A stretch of DNA of 64,000 nucleotides from Sporosarcina sp. FSL K6-1508 (GTDB taxonomy: Bacteria > Bacillota > Bacilli > Bacillales_A > Planococcaceae). Where the stretch lies: contig NZ_JBBOXF010000001.1 in NCBI RefSeq assembly GCF_038007465.1, forward strand, positions 496,001 to 560,000, in the 5' to 3' direction. The position numbers and the translations under genes are program-made. A model generated the notes under the pieces. It did no database searches. It saw only the letters and a list, made by a program, of their open reading frames with translations, and was not told the DNA's origin. This document shows, one piece after another, positions 41,906 to 50,551 of the stretch (positions within the stretch are counted from its first letter, which is position 1; each line of letters starts with the position of its first letter).

Positions 41906-43054
41906 TTACAACCCCATGTTCTTTGCAATAATGACTTTCATGATTTCATTCGTCCCCGCATATATCGACGCAACAGGGATGTCTCGATAACGTCTTGCAA
42001 TTTTATATTCTTCCATATAACCGTATCCACCGTGCAGTTGCATGCACTCCGAGGAGATTTCCCGTGCCGTATCGGTCAGCCAATATTTTGCCATAGATAC
42101 TTTTGTGACGATATCTTTTCCAGCTATATGGTCTTCGATAAGCGATTCGACAAATGCCTTGCCAATTTCCACTTTAGTTGCAATTTCTGCAAGTTTAAAC
42201 TGTGTATTTTGAAATGAAGCAATCGGTTTTCCGAATGCTTTTCGCGATTTTACATACTCGAGCGTCATTTCCAGCATATCTTCTGATGCCGTTTGTGCAG
42301 CAATCGCAACAACAAGCCGTTCCTGTTGAAGTTTTTCCATTAAGTAGCTGAATCCTTTTCCTTCCTCACCTATCAAGTTCGATGCTGGCACACGGCACTC
42401 CTCAAAAAATAGCTCCGCCGTGTCTTGCGAATGCAGACCAACTTTATCGAGCTTACGGCCTTTCGTGAAACCAGGCGTTCCTTCTTCTATTACAAGCAGG
42501 CTGACACCGCGATGTTTCGGCTCAGCATGCGGATCGGTTTTTACTGCAACGAGCACAAGATTCCCATTAATGCCGTTTGTGATAAATGTCTTTTGACCAT
42601 TGACGACATAGTAATCACCGTCTTTAATGGCAGTCGTTTGGATATTGGCGAGATCTGATCCTGTTCCCGGCTCCGTCATTGCGATAGCTGTAATAATGTC
42701 AGCGCTCACACAACCCGGTAACCAACGTTCTTTCTGTTCGATTGTGCCGTATGATTCAATATAGGGAACGACGATATCATTGTGTAATCCCACGCCTGTA
42801 AGACCTGATCCCACTCGTTCAAGTTCCTCTCCGATAATGACGCCGAAGCTGAAGTCCAGACCAAGTCCGCCGTATTCATCTTCAACTTGCGGACAGAGAA
42901 ATCCCATTTCACCAAGCTTCTTCCAAAATGTTACCGGGATGAGCCGGTCTTTTTCCCAGGTATCGTAATACGGGATTGCCTCTTTCTGAAGAAACTTTCG
43001 GAGTGAATCTCTGAACATGACGTGCTCATCCGTTTCGAATCTGTACTTTGCCAA
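41906..43054 (-). CDS. Acyl-CoA dehydrogenase
   Basis: 382 residues; FAD-dependent alpha-beta desaturation of acyl-CoA. Signatures AMTEPGTGSDLANIQTTA and QLHGGYGYMEEYKIARRYRD are present. The C-terminal IYEGT motif that carries the catalytic Glu in short/medium-chain enzymes is IYAGT here; a Glu in the QQERLVVA helix is at the place used in long-chain and isovaleryl-CoA dehydrogenases. So the substrate may be long or branched. TTG at 43054, eight bases behind AAAGGAGG, is the likely start; an upstream ATG frame to 43147 has no site. Confidence 0.9.
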   Translation of the reverse strand: MAKYRFETDEHVMFRDSLRKFLQKEAIPYYDTWEKDRLIPVTFWKKLGEMGFLCPQVEDEYGGLGLDFSFGVIIGEELERVGSGLTGVGLHNDIVVPYIESYGTIEQKERWLPGCVSADIITAIAMTEPGTGSDLANIQTTAIKDGDYYVVNGQKTFITNGINGNLVLVAVKTDPHAEPKHRGVSLLVIEEGTPGFTKGRKLDKVGLHSQDTAELFFEECRVPASNLIGEEGKGFSYLMEKLQQERLVVAIAAQTASEDMLEMTLEYVKSRKAFGKPIASFQNTQFKLAEIATKVEIGKAFVESLIEDHIAGKDIVTKVSMAKYWLTDTAREISSECMQLHGGYGYMEEYKIARRYRDIPVASIYAGTNEIMKVIIAKNMGL

Positions 43055-43118
43055 TGGTAAAGCCTCCTTTGATAGCATGTATATAGTTATGTCTTGTACG
43101 TTACATATGCCATTTTTC

Positions 43119-43889
43119 TTACTTGGCTTGCATCCGAATCGCCCCATCCAACCGGATTACTTCACCATTGAGCAATGTGTTTATGAAAATACTTTCAACT
43201 AGCATTGCATATTCTTTTGGTCGTCCAAGTCGTTTTGGGAACGGGACCATTGCAGCAAGTGAATTACGCGCGGATTCCGGTAGCCCATCAAATAATGGTG
43301 TTTCTACAAGACCTGGCGCGATAGTCATCACACGAATACCGAATGCCGCAAGTTCACGGGCAATCGGTAACGTCATTCCCACTACACCACCCTTTGATGC
43401 ACTGTAGGCAACCTGTCCAATTTGTCCTTCAAAAGCAGCAACTGATGCGGTATTCACAATTACCCCGCGCTCACCTTCTTCGTTTGGTTCATTCCCTTGC
43501 ATAGCGGCCGCCGCCAAACGAATTACATTGAATGTACCTATCAAGTTGACTTGGATTACTTGTTCAAATTGGTCTAGCGCTAGCGGACCGCTTCGCGACA
43601 ATACTTTCCCTTGCGTCGCAATGCCCGCGCAATTGACAACGGCAGTTATTTCCCCGAATGCCTCTTTGACGGAAGCTACATTCACTTCCACTTCTTCCTC
43701 ATTCGCAACATTCGTTTTTAGAAATAGAACACTTTCTTCCCCAAGTTCGTTCGCAAGTGCACATCCACGCACTTCATCCCTATCGAAAATAGCTGCTTTC
43801 CCTCCGGCGCCTACTATCCTTCTTACAGTGGCCTCTCCAAGACCCGACGCTCCACCTGTTACAATTGCAGCAATTTTGTTCATTTCCAT
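43119..43889 (-). CDS. 3-hydroxyacyl-CoA dehydrogenase, SDR (type II/HSD10-like)
   Basis: 256 residues. NAD-binding GGASGLGEATVRRI, an NCAG motif and the catalytic YSASKGG are present; NVIRLAAAAM and RGVIVNTASVAAFEGQ are typical of type-2 3-hydroxyacyl-CoA dehydrogenases. It would oxidise the hydroxyacyl-CoA made in beta-oxidation. ATG at 43889 behind GGGG starts 13 bases after the thiolase stop, so the two genes form one unit. Confidence 0.85.
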   Translation of the reverse strand: MEMNKIAAIVTGGASGLGEATVRRIVGAGGKAAIFDRDEVRGCALANELGEESVLFLKTNVANEEEVEVNVASVKEAFGEITAVVNCAGIATQGKVLSRSGPLALDQFEQVIQVNLIGTFNVIRLAAAAMQGNEPNEEGERGVIVNTASVAAFEGQIGQVAYSASKGGVVGMTLPIARELAAFGIRVMTIAPGLVETPLFDGLPESARNSLAAMVPFPKRLGRPKEYAMLVESIFINTLLNGEVIRLDGAIRMQAK

Positions 43890-43902
43890 CCCTAAATCCC
43901 CC

Positions 43903-45051
43903 TCAAAGGCGTTCGATAATTGTTGCGTTCGCCATACCCATCCCTTCGCAAATTGCGAGTAACCCGTACCGTCCATTGGTTCGTTTTAATTCGTGCATCA
44001 TGGATACCAGCAATTTTGTTCCCGTCGCACCAAGCGGATGGCCAAGGGCAATGGCCCCGCCGTTCGGGTTCAATTTAATGGGATCTGCACCGATTTCTTT
44101 CAGCCATGCAAGTGGAACAGGTGCAAACGCTTCATTCACCTCATACGTGTCTATATCTTCTATTGAAAGATTCGCTGTCTCGAGTACTGTTCGCGTTGCT
44201 TCAATCGGTCCAGTCAGCATTAATGTCGGATCGGAACCGATCACTGCTCGCGCAACAATGCGTGCAAGTGGTTTAAGGCCTAGCTTGTCCGCTTTTTCAC
44301 GTGACATCAGGAGGACCGCAGACGCGCCATCACTCATTTGACTTGCGTTCCCCGCTGTAATCACACCATTTTCATCAAATACTGTCCGTAATCCAGCCAG
44401 CACTTCTGTTGTCGTTCCTGGACGAGGGCCTTCATCTATAGAGAAAATTTCGGTTGTGCCATCTTCATTTGTAATTTCAACGGGTATAATTTCGTCTTCA
44501 AACTTTCCTTCATTAATTGCACGAATTGCTTTTTGATGGCTATCAAATGAAAATTGATCAAGTTCCTCCCGTGACAGCTCCCATTTGTTTGCAATCCGCT
44601 CCGCTGATAGTCCCTGATTAATGATTTCATGTTTTTCCATAAGCTTTGGACTGGGTTTCACATCTCCCATATTGGACATCATTGGTGCACGTGTCATACT
44701 TTCAACGCCGCCTGCGATGACGATATCCATATCTCCCGAGAGAATTGCCTGCGACGCGAAATGAACAGCTTGCTGACTCGATCCGCATTGCCGATCAATT
44801 GTCACTCCGGGCACATGTACAGGGAAGCCTGCGATTAACGCAGCTGTACGGGCGATGTTTCCACCCTGTTCTCCTGCTTGTGTCACACACCCCAAAATGA
44901 CATCTTCAACATCGCCCTTCGAAATACCAGCCCGCTTGACAAGCTCCTCAAACACCACTGCTGCAAGTTCATCAGGTCTGTAATTTGCAAAACCTCCTTT
45001 TCTTCGCCCGATTGCAGTTCGTACCCCTTCAACAATGACAACATCTTTCAT
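43903..45051 (-). CDS. Acetyl-CoA C-acyltransferase (thiolase)
   Basis: 382 residues. Catalytic Cys in TIDRQCGSSQQA (about residue 88), His in NPNGGAIALGHPLGATG, and the second Cys in ICEGMGMANATII. Cleaves 3-ketoacyl-CoA to acetyl-CoA. First gene of a minus-strand cluster with SDR, acyl-CoA dehydrogenase and acyl-CoA ligase, which together cover activation and most steps of beta-oxidation; no enoyl-CoA hydratase is present. Confidence 0.93.
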   Translation of the reverse strand: MKDVVIVEGVRTAIGRRKGGFANYRPDELAAVVFEELVKRAGISKGDVEDVILGCVTQAGEQGGNIARTAALIAGFPVHVPGVTIDRQCGSSQQAVHFASQAILSGDMDIVIAGGVESMTRAPMMSNMGDVKPSPKLMEKHEIINQGLSAERIANKWELSREELDQFSFDSHQKAIRAINEGKFEDEIIPVEITNEDGTTEIFSIDEGPRPGTTTEVLAGLRTVFDENGVITAGNASQMSDGASAVLLMSREKADKLGLKPLARIVARAVIGSDPTLMLTGPIEATRTVLETANLSIEDIDTYEVNEAFAPVPLAWLKEIGADPIKLNPNGGAIALGHPLGATGTKLLVSMMHELKRTNGRYGLLAICEGMGMANATIIERL

Positions 45052-45091
45052 ACCTACACCTCATTCTCTGAATTAAAAGAATCTTCATTGA

Positions 45092-45129
45092 ATACTAGAA
45101 TAACTTACAAATCTATTGAAGTCTAGTAT
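45092..45129. promoter_or_regulatory. Inverted repeat between thiolase and lia operons
   Basis: ATACTAGA (45092-45099) and TCTAGTAT (45122-45129), 22 bases apart, in the divergent region. It could be an operator for either side. It does not match the FadR consensus well. Confidence 0.3.
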
Positions 45130-45238
45130 GTCCTAGAAGGATTCAGCCTTAAGGCGTAGTTACAAATCCGCACAGCGCCCGTTTGGACAAGCGGAAAATC
45201 ATTATAAGATTAAGCTACAATCGAAAGGAGGAACACAA

Positions 45239-45589
45239 ATGAAAAAACTTGGTCTGGCAGCACTTGGTATTACAGCGGCAATCGTTGTCCTTGCAAATCT
45301 TGGATCACTTCTTGCACTTGCATTTTCTGCAGTGGTTGCATATGCGGGGTTCCATTATTTCAGAAAGAGCACTTCCACAATCTCGAAATTGTTCTGGGGA
45401 GGCGTACTTGTCATTGGCTTGTTAACAGCAATTGCAAATGTGCCTGCGTTCATCGGGATTATTGCTATAGTCGGTGTCTTCTATGTTTGGCGTAAATGGC
45501 ATGGCTCAGAAAACAGTAACATCATCACTAACACCTCTGATGATCCATTTGTAAACTTCGAACGTCAGTGGAATGAAATCACAAAATAA
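45239..45589 (+). CDS. LiaI-like small membrane protein
   Basis: 116 residues: two to three membrane segments (residues about 5-40 and 50-80) and a hydrophilic C-terminal tail. By position directly before a PspA/LiaH gene and the liaFSR genes it corresponds to LiaI, the membrane anchor for LiaH. Sequence similarity to B. subtilis LiaI is weak. GAAAGGAGG lies before the ATG. First gene of the operon, where LiaR should act. Confidence 0.75.
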   Translation: MKKLGLAALGITAAIVVLANLGSLLALAFSAVVAYAGFHYFRKSTSTISKLFWGGVLVIGLLTAIANVPAFIGIIAIVGVFYVWRKWHGSENSNIITNTSDDPFVNFERQWNEITK

Positions 45590-45605
45590 TGAGGAGGAAC
45601 TAACT

Positions 45606-46292
45606 ATGAACTCACTTTGGAATCGATTTAAATACTCAATACAGGCAGATCTTCACACGGTATTAGACAAGAAAGAAAGCAAAAATCCAATCGCAATGTT
45701 GAATCAATACATTCGCGAGGCAGAAAAACAAACGGACTCAATCGGGAAATTGCTTGAACGTCAAAGCAAACTAAAAACAGAACTGCAGAAAGAGCTATTA
45801 GAAGCAGAAAACATGGCGGATAAACGCCGCAGCCAGCTTAAACTTGCAAAAACTGCCGGCGAAGAAGACTTAGTCGCTTTTGCAGAAGAGGAGATTGCTA
45901 CGTATGACACACGTGCGGCAGAGCTATCAGAAAGTGTGACGGAAACAGCTTATGAACTTCTTTCCCTAGAGCGTAAATTCGAGGAAATGAAACATAAAGT
46001 GAAAGATATGAAAGTGCGTCAATTGCAATTAATGGGAAAAGAGAACGTGACACGTGCCCATCACCGGATGGACCAAGTCATCTCTCCTGAAAATGCAGAC
46101 AGCAAGATGGCATCAGTTGGTGACATGAAAAAGTATATCGAAAACCTTGGCGGGAAAATTGAACGTGAGTACGAAACTTCCTCTATGGACCGTCGTTTGG
46201 AATCATTAGGAAAAGCGGAGGGTGCCGATCATCTAGCACCTGAAGTCTGGACATTAGAGAAAGAATCCGCAAAAGCGGAAGAAATTGTGTAA
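45606..46292 (+). CDS. liaH: PspA/IM30-family phage-shock protein (LiaH)
   Basis: 228 residues, almost wholly helical coiled coil, starting MNSLWNRFKYSIQADLHTVL. Words KNPIAMLNQYIREAE and FEEMKHKVKDMKVRQLQLMGKE are typical of PspA/LiaH. These proteins form large oligomers that coat and stabilise damaged membrane. ATG at 45606 follows GAGGAGG. Lies 16 bases behind the liaI-like gene. Confidence 0.9.
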   Translation: MNSLWNRFKYSIQADLHTVLDKKESKNPIAMLNQYIREAEKQTDSIGKLLERQSKLKTELQKELLEAENMADKRRSQLKLAKTAGEEDLVAFAEEEIATYDTRAAELSESVTETAYELLSLERKFEEMKHKVKDMKVRQLQLMGKENVTRAHHRMDQVISPENADSKMASVGDMKKYIENLGGKIEREYETSSMDRRLESLGKAEGADHLAPEVWTLEKESAKAEEIV

Positions 46293-46371
46293 AATAGATT
46301 GTAGGTAGGGAGGCATCTGCCTTCCTTTCCTTATTTCCAGAGATTCTGACCTCAAGAAGGGAGAATAAAAA

Positions 46372-47073
46372 ATGAAACGACTCGATACGAGCAAAATCAC
46401 ATTTTGGGGATTCACATTTTTACTGCTCATTTTTGTCGAAGCAGCTTTTTTTCATAATGGCAACATCGTGTTCGTCCTTCTTGGTGCCGGACTGATTTAT
46501 TACGGGTTACGAAAACGGTCGAAACTACTATTTTTACCTGGCTTGTTTTTCATTGCAATGGCGCTTTTTACATTGTGGAGTTTACGGGTTCTCATTTTCA
46601 CCGTCATCTTGTACGTCCTTGTAAAGTTATGGAAAGGCGTCCCGTCGGAGGAAATTATGCGTCCTCTCAAAGACCTTCAGCGTGAAACACCGAACGGGAT
46701 ATGGAAAAACAAATTATTTTCCGTTCAATCATCCCCCTTTTCATCGTACGAGTGGGAGGACATTCATATCCAAGGGATCTTTGGTGATATTCACATCGAC
46801 GTTACCGATACGGTGTTACCGAAAGGAACTTCTTTAATTTCCGTTAGGCAAGGTATAGGGAAAATTAAGATTGACTTGCCTTACGAGATTCCCGTACGCG
46901 TTCATTACACGACACTAATCGGCGATGCTAAACTTTTCGATACCTACAGAAAACGGCTCATCAATGAATCGCTCCATATGAAGGATAGTTATGAAGGGAA
47001 ATCAGCTGAGTCTCCTGAGCTAATCATTACTCTTTCCACTTGGGGCGGAGATGTCGAGGTGACGAGAAAATGA
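46372..47073 (+). CDS. liaF: LiaF, inhibitor of the LiaRS system
   Basis: 233 residues. Four hydrophobic segments fill the first 90 residues; the C-terminal part is the LiaF/DUF2154 beta-repeat domain (IHIQGIFGDIHIDVTDTVLPKG, GIGKIKIDLPYEIPVRVHY, LIITLSTWGGDVEV). LiaF keeps LiaS in the phosphatase state until cell-wall stress. Stop overlaps the liaS start (ATGA). Confidence 0.9.
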   Translation: MKRLDTSKITFWGFTFLLLIFVEAAFFHNGNIVFVLLGAGLIYYGLRKRSKLLFLPGLFFIAMALFTLWSLRVLIFTVILYVLVKLWKGVPSEEIMRPLKDLQRETPNGIWKNKLFSVQSSPFSSYEWEDIHIQGIFGDIHIDVTDTVLPKGTSLISVRQGIGKIKIDLPYEIPVRVHYTTLIGDAKLFDTYRKRLINESLHMKDSYEGKSAESPELIITLSTWGGDVEVTRK

Positions 47074-48116
47074 AGGCTGTTATCGGACGAGGGCTTGTTT
47101 TATCATTTTTATTTATCGCAATTGCAGCAGCATATATCTATTTTCTTCTTGGCTTGCCATTAGAGGAAAGCTGGTTTGCATTTTATGAATTGCAATTTGC
47201 AGATGTTCCACTCGGTTGGTGGATTTTGAATACAGCTCTCCTGCTTGCCTGGGGAATTGCCATTTGGACGAGTTTTCTTGGAAGTTCAAAAGAAAAAGCA
47301 ATCGAGCAAAGGTTAACGGGGTTAATCGACACTGAACAAGATGCCTCTTCAACCGAAAAATTTTCCCCCCGTATGGACCGGGCAATCGGGACAGTGTCAA
47401 CTGTCATTCATACACAACGGAAAAGTTTGCAGCGAATTATCGATGAGCGTGCGGAAGCCCAAGACAAACTAATTCAAGAGCGCATTGTACAGGAACGACA
47501 GCGACTCGCTCGCGAACTGCATGATTCCGTCTCCCAGCAACTGTTCGCCGCTTCGATGCTATTATCCGCCATTACGGAAAGTAATGAAGATACAGTAACA
47601 CAAAAACCGGTGCTCCAAGTTGAACGGATCGTTCAGCAGGCACAACTTGAAATGCGGGCATTGCTCCTTCATTTACGGCCGGCGGCTTTGAATAACAAAT
47701 CGCTCGCCGAAGGTCTTGAAGAACTATTAGTTGAATTGAGAGAGAAAGTACTATTCAATATTCGTTTTCGCTTGGAAGAAGTAACTTTATCGAAAGGTGC
47801 AGAAGATCACTTATTCCGTATTGCACAGGAAACGTTATCCAACACACTACGGCATGCACAAGCTACAGAAGTAGATGTGTTGTTCGTGGAACGGGACGGT
47901 CTTGCCATTTTCCGCGTGCAAGATAACGGTATAGGATTTAAGGATAATGATGGAAAAGGCGGCTCGTACGGACTGCAAAATGTAAAAGAACGTGCAATTG
48001 AAATCGGGGGCACATGCAAAATTGTTTCCGTTCCCTCACAAGGGACAATTGTGGAAGTAAAATTGCCTGCCAGAAAAGGAGATGAACTGAATGATCAAAA
48101 TCCTGTTAGTGGATGA
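47070..48116 (+). CDS. liaS: LiaS sensor histidine kinase
   Basis: 348 residues: two N-terminal membrane helices with a short loop, a coiled-coil linker, a HisKA_3 domain with His in QRLARELHDSVSQQLFAASML, and an ATPase domain (ETLSNTLRHAQATEV, QDNGIGF, GSYGLQNVKERA). NarL-type kinase that answers lipid-II-directed antibiotics. ATG at 47070 overlaps the liaF stop; overlaps liaR by 26 bases. Confidence 0.92.
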   Translation: MKAVIGRGLVLSFLFIAIAAAYIYFLLGLPLEESWFAFYELQFADVPLGWWILNTALLLAWGIAIWTSFLGSSKEKAIEQRLTGLIDTEQDASSTEKFSPRMDRAIGTVSTVIHTQRKSLQRIIDERAEAQDKLIQERIVQERQRLARELHDSVSQQLFAASMLLSAITESNEDTVTQKPVLQVERIVQQAQLEMRALLLHLRPAALNNKSLAEGLEELLVELREKVLFNIRFRLEEVTLSKGAEDHLFRIAQETLSNTLRHAQATEVDVLFVERDGLAIFRVQDNGIGFKDNDGKGGSYGLQNVKERAIEIGGTCKIVSVPSQGTIVEVKLPARKGDELNDQNPVSG

Positions 48117-48723
48117 CCATGAGATGGTACGAATCGGTGTATCTGCGTACTTACAGATTCAGCCTGACATGGAAGTCATAGGCGAAGCGATAAACGGACG
48201 TGAAGCCGTGGGCAAAGCACTCGAATTGCGTCCGGATATTATTTTGATGGATATGGTCATGCCGGAAATGAATGGCGCTGAAGCCACTGCCGCTATTATA
48301 AAGGAGTGGCCGGAAGCAAAGATTGTTATCGTGACAAGTTTTTTGGATGATGACAAAGTATATCCAGCACTTGAAGCAGGCGCCATTAGTTACATATTGA
48401 AAACGTCGAATGCGAAGCGAATTGCAGAAGCGATCCGTGAAACGCTGAAAGGACAAACGGTATTAGAACCGGAAGTGACGACGAAAATGATGCAAAAAAT
48501 GCGTGCTGGTAATGAGCGACAGCCCCATGAAGAGTTGACCGAACGCGAACTCGAAATTTTACTACATCTTGCGAAAGGAAAAACGAATCAAGAAATAGCG
48601 GATGATTTATTTATTGCATTGAAAACAGTGAAGACGCATGTTAGCAATCTATTATCTAAACTGGAAGTACAAGATCGGACACAAGCTGTCATTTATGCGT
48701 TTAAGCATGAGTTGGTCGATTGA
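48091..48723 (+). CDS. liaR: LiaR response regulator (NarL/FixJ family)
   Basis: 210 residues: receiver (KILLVDDHEMVRIG, Asp in DIILMDMVMPEMNG) and LuxR-type helix-turn-helix (LTERELEILLHLAKGKTNQEIAD, LKTVKTHVSNLLSKL). Activates the lia operon after cell-wall stress. AAGGAG lies eight bases before ATG. Last gene of the operon. Confidence 0.93.
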   Translation: MIKILLVDDHEMVRIGVSAYLQIQPDMEVIGEAINGREAVGKALELRPDIILMDMVMPEMNGAEATAAIIKEWPEAKIVIVTSFLDDDKVYPALEAGAISYILKTSNAKRIAEAIRETLKGQTVLEPEVTTKMMQKMRAGNERQPHEELTERELEILLHLAKGKTNQEIADDLFIALKTVKTHVSNLLSKLEVQDRTQAVIYAFKHELVD

Positions 48724-48897
48724 AATAAACAAAAGCGAAATCGCCATTTCAGATGCAACAGACATAAGACGGGCTAAAGAAAGGCGAGCTTTGCCTGGGC
48801 AGGATGTAGTTCAATCCCTCTCGGCTGCGTGCCCCCACATCCTGTAAGCCTCTAGTTGCTGAGGACTAGACGTAAAATCTCTATAATATATGGAAAA
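48724..48897. other. Non-coding stretch behind liaR
   Basis: Contains an 8-bp inverted repeat (CAGGATGT at about 48799 and ACATCCTG at about 48837) and a TATAAT at 48882 shortly before the terminator. I see no gene. Confidence 0.4.
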
Positions 48898-48947
48898 GCA
48901 GCGACCAAACATTAGATTAAATCTGATGTTTGGTCGCTGCTTTTTTA
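48898..48947 (+). terminator. Terminator of the lia operon
   Basis: AGCAGCGACCAAACAT and ATGTTTGGTCGCTGCT form a perfect 16-bp stem followed by TTTTTT. Confidence 0.92.
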
Positions 48948-49056
48948 ATACAGGAAATTATAAAATTATCGGCCGCTAATAACCTGTGAAAGGCGCTTAT
49001 CACCGTCATGATGCCTATCGCTCCTGAACAGATGCTTGCGCACTATTATTTTAGGC

Positions 49057-49530
49057 TTACTCTCCTGCCAAGCGGTTCAAAGCGTTAATCATGCCTGCAT
49101 GGACACCTTCATGCCACACCGCGAATTGAACGATTGCCTCAACTGTCACCATTGTATGCAAAGGCCCAATTGACATCGGTTCCTGTAACGTATTTGTCAG
49201 TTTCCCTTCCAGCGCTTTAACAATACGCCCCGGTTGTTCTTCCAAAGCCGCAAGGAGCTCCTCTGTTGAGGGAACATTATCTTCCCAGATATCAGGGCTT
49301 GACCCTGACACAAACAGTTCTATCCATTCAGGGTTGACCAGTTCATAGCCCTCCACCGCTTTTTGAATAAGTGTTTCCATCGTTATATAAATATGGCCCG
49401 CATTCCAACGAATTGTGTTATTGAACCCTGTTGGTTGTGCGTCCCAAGCTTCTGTTTTTGACTTTACAAGGCGTCCAAGTGTATAAATACGTGTAAATTT
49501 CAACTGATTTAATGTTTCTATGATTACCAT
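49057..49530 (-). CDS. DinB-family protein
   Basis: 157 residues, four-helix DinB/YfiT fold. The three His of the metal site are in RWNAGHIYI and WHEGVHAGM. Members are metal-dependent transferases, often thiol transferases using bacillithiol or similar; damage inducibility in B. subtilis gave the family its name. Single gene. Confidence 0.88.
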   Translation of the reverse strand: MVIIETLNQLKFTRIYTLGRLVKSKTEAWDAQPTGFNNTIRWNAGHIYITMETLIQKAVEGYELVNPEWIELFVSGSSPDIWEDNVPSTEELLAALEEQPGRIVKALEGKLTNTLQEPMSIGPLHTMVTVEAIVQFAVWHEGVHAGMINALNRLAGE

Positions 49531-49562
49531 TCCCTTCTATCCTTATACTCTACCTTAAAATC

Positions 49563-49597
49563 AAAGCGGCCGCTCCTCAAAGGGACGACCGCTGCTT
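49563..49597 (-). terminator. Terminator behind the hydrophilic protein gene
   Basis: GCGGTCGTCC and GGAGCGGCCGC pair imperfectly on the minus strand, followed by TTTGATTTT. Confidence 0.65.
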
Positions 49598-49599
49598 AA

Positions 49600-49932
49600 T
49601 TATGGTTTAAAAGGATCTTCATTCGGTTTCTCTTTATTCCATTTGTCATGTGTATGTTGATCGAAGTTGCCATTTTCTTTAGTATTCTCACCAAAAGGAA
49701 AGCGCTCACCTGACTTCGGCTTGTTGTATCCTGTGTCAGGGTTGTCTACCTTATTTGTTCCAAAAGCTGAAGGTTTGTTCTCACCCGTCTTGTCTTGTTC
49801 GTTTTCTCTAAAGATATGTGATGTATTTGAATCGGATGGATCCGCAAGCGGCAGCTCATCGGAATTGGGCATCCCTTTTACGTTTGGTTCAAGATCTTCT
49901 TTGTTTGGATATTTACCGTCTGACTTAGTCAT
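49600..49932 (-). CDS. Hydrophilic, probably disordered protein of unknown function
   Basis: 110 residues from ATG at 49932, ten bases behind AAGGAGG. The product is rich in Asn, Lys, Glu, Pro and Gly, has no hydrophobic segment and repeats motifs such as SGERFPFGENTKEN and NKEKPNEDPFKP. Composition resembles late-embryogenesis or stress-type hydrophilic proteins, but I recognise no family. Confidence 0.7.
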   Translation of the reverse strand: MTKSDGKYPNKEDLEPNVKGMPNSDELPLADPSDSNTSHIFRENEQDKTGENKPSAFGTNKVDNPDTGYNKPKSGERFPFGENTKENGNFDQHTHDKWNKEKPNEDPFKP

Positions 49933-50053
49933 CTTTATAAAACCTCCTTCTTCGAATGGCAATTCGGAGAACGGCGATTCCACTTCGGTATCGGTGCAAT
50001 TAATGCCTGATGGACACCACCGTTTTTCCGAAAAATGTATTGATTCTAATACT

Positions 50054-50164
50054 TTAGTTTAATGATACAACATCTTTAATCCAATCTGCAAGCAGGACGT
50101 CGTCAAGTGATGCAGGATGGCAACTCCATTTTTTTATTTGTCTACTCTTTTTTCTGTATTCCAT
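50054..50164 (-). CDS. Candidate 36-residue basic peptide
   Basis: ATG at 50164 lies seven bases behind GAGG. The product begins MEYRKKSRQIKKW and ends DWIKDVVSLN. No family is recognised and no terminator is clear. The rest of the 49933-50285 gap shows no gene. Confidence 0.35.
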   Translation of the reverse strand: MEYRKKSRQIKKWSCHPASLDDVLLADWIKDVVSLN

Positions 50165-50285
50165 TACTATTCCTCTAAATGATTACCTATAAACTTTTCC
50201 TGATTGGATTAAGAGGCGTTTGCCCTTACAGTCCTGTAATTCCCACATAAGCTAGATTAGAGCTTTGACGAAAGGAGTGTTAAAA

Positions 50286-50393
50286 ATGGGTCAATCTGGT
50301 GGATACGAAGGTGGATTCGCAGGGAATTCATTCGCACTGATTGTTGTTCTTTTCATCCTGTTAATTATTATTGGTGCTAGCTTCATTTATTAG
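50286..50393 (+). CDS. YjcZ-family sporulation peptide
   Basis: 35 residues: a Gly-rich start MGQSGGYEGGFAGNSF and one hydrophobic helix ALIVVLFILLIIIGASF. This is the form of the YjcZ/YczM group of very small proteins found in spore-forming Bacillales. GAAAGGAG precedes the ATG. Its function is unknown; relatives are made in sporulation. A terminator follows at 50449. Confidence 0.88.
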   Translation: MGQSGGYEGGFAGNSFALIVVLFILLIIIGASFIY

Positions 50394-50448
50394 GAGCCCT
50401 TGTCAGGCACCAATAAGCAATCACTAGTATGGAAACATATCTGATTTC

Positions 50449-50480
50449 AGAGGGCGCTTTTAAAGGCGCCCTCTTTCTTT
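50449..50480 (+). terminator. Terminator behind the YjcZ-family gene
   Basis: GAGGGCGC and GGCGCCCTC around TTTTAAA, followed by TTTCTTT. Confidence 0.85.
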
Positions 50481-50551
50481 AATTTTCCTGAATGAAACTT
50501 AATACATAGAGCGGTCGTCCAATACTGAATCAGCGATCGGGGGTTCATGCT

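Noticed and set aside
45052..45238. FadR operator before the thiolase gene
   Set aside because: Only a partial TTCATTGAATA resemblance to the FadR consensus; the second half does not match.
47070..48723. NreBC pair acting on the site at 134-151
   Set aside because: The kinase has two membrane helices and lacks the Cys cluster of NreB; its neighbours are liaF and liaH, so it is LiaSR.
48882..48950. Small RNA consisting of the lia terminator hairpin
   Set aside because: A TATAAT precedes it, but no -35 is correctly spaced; the hairpin is sufficient as operon terminator.
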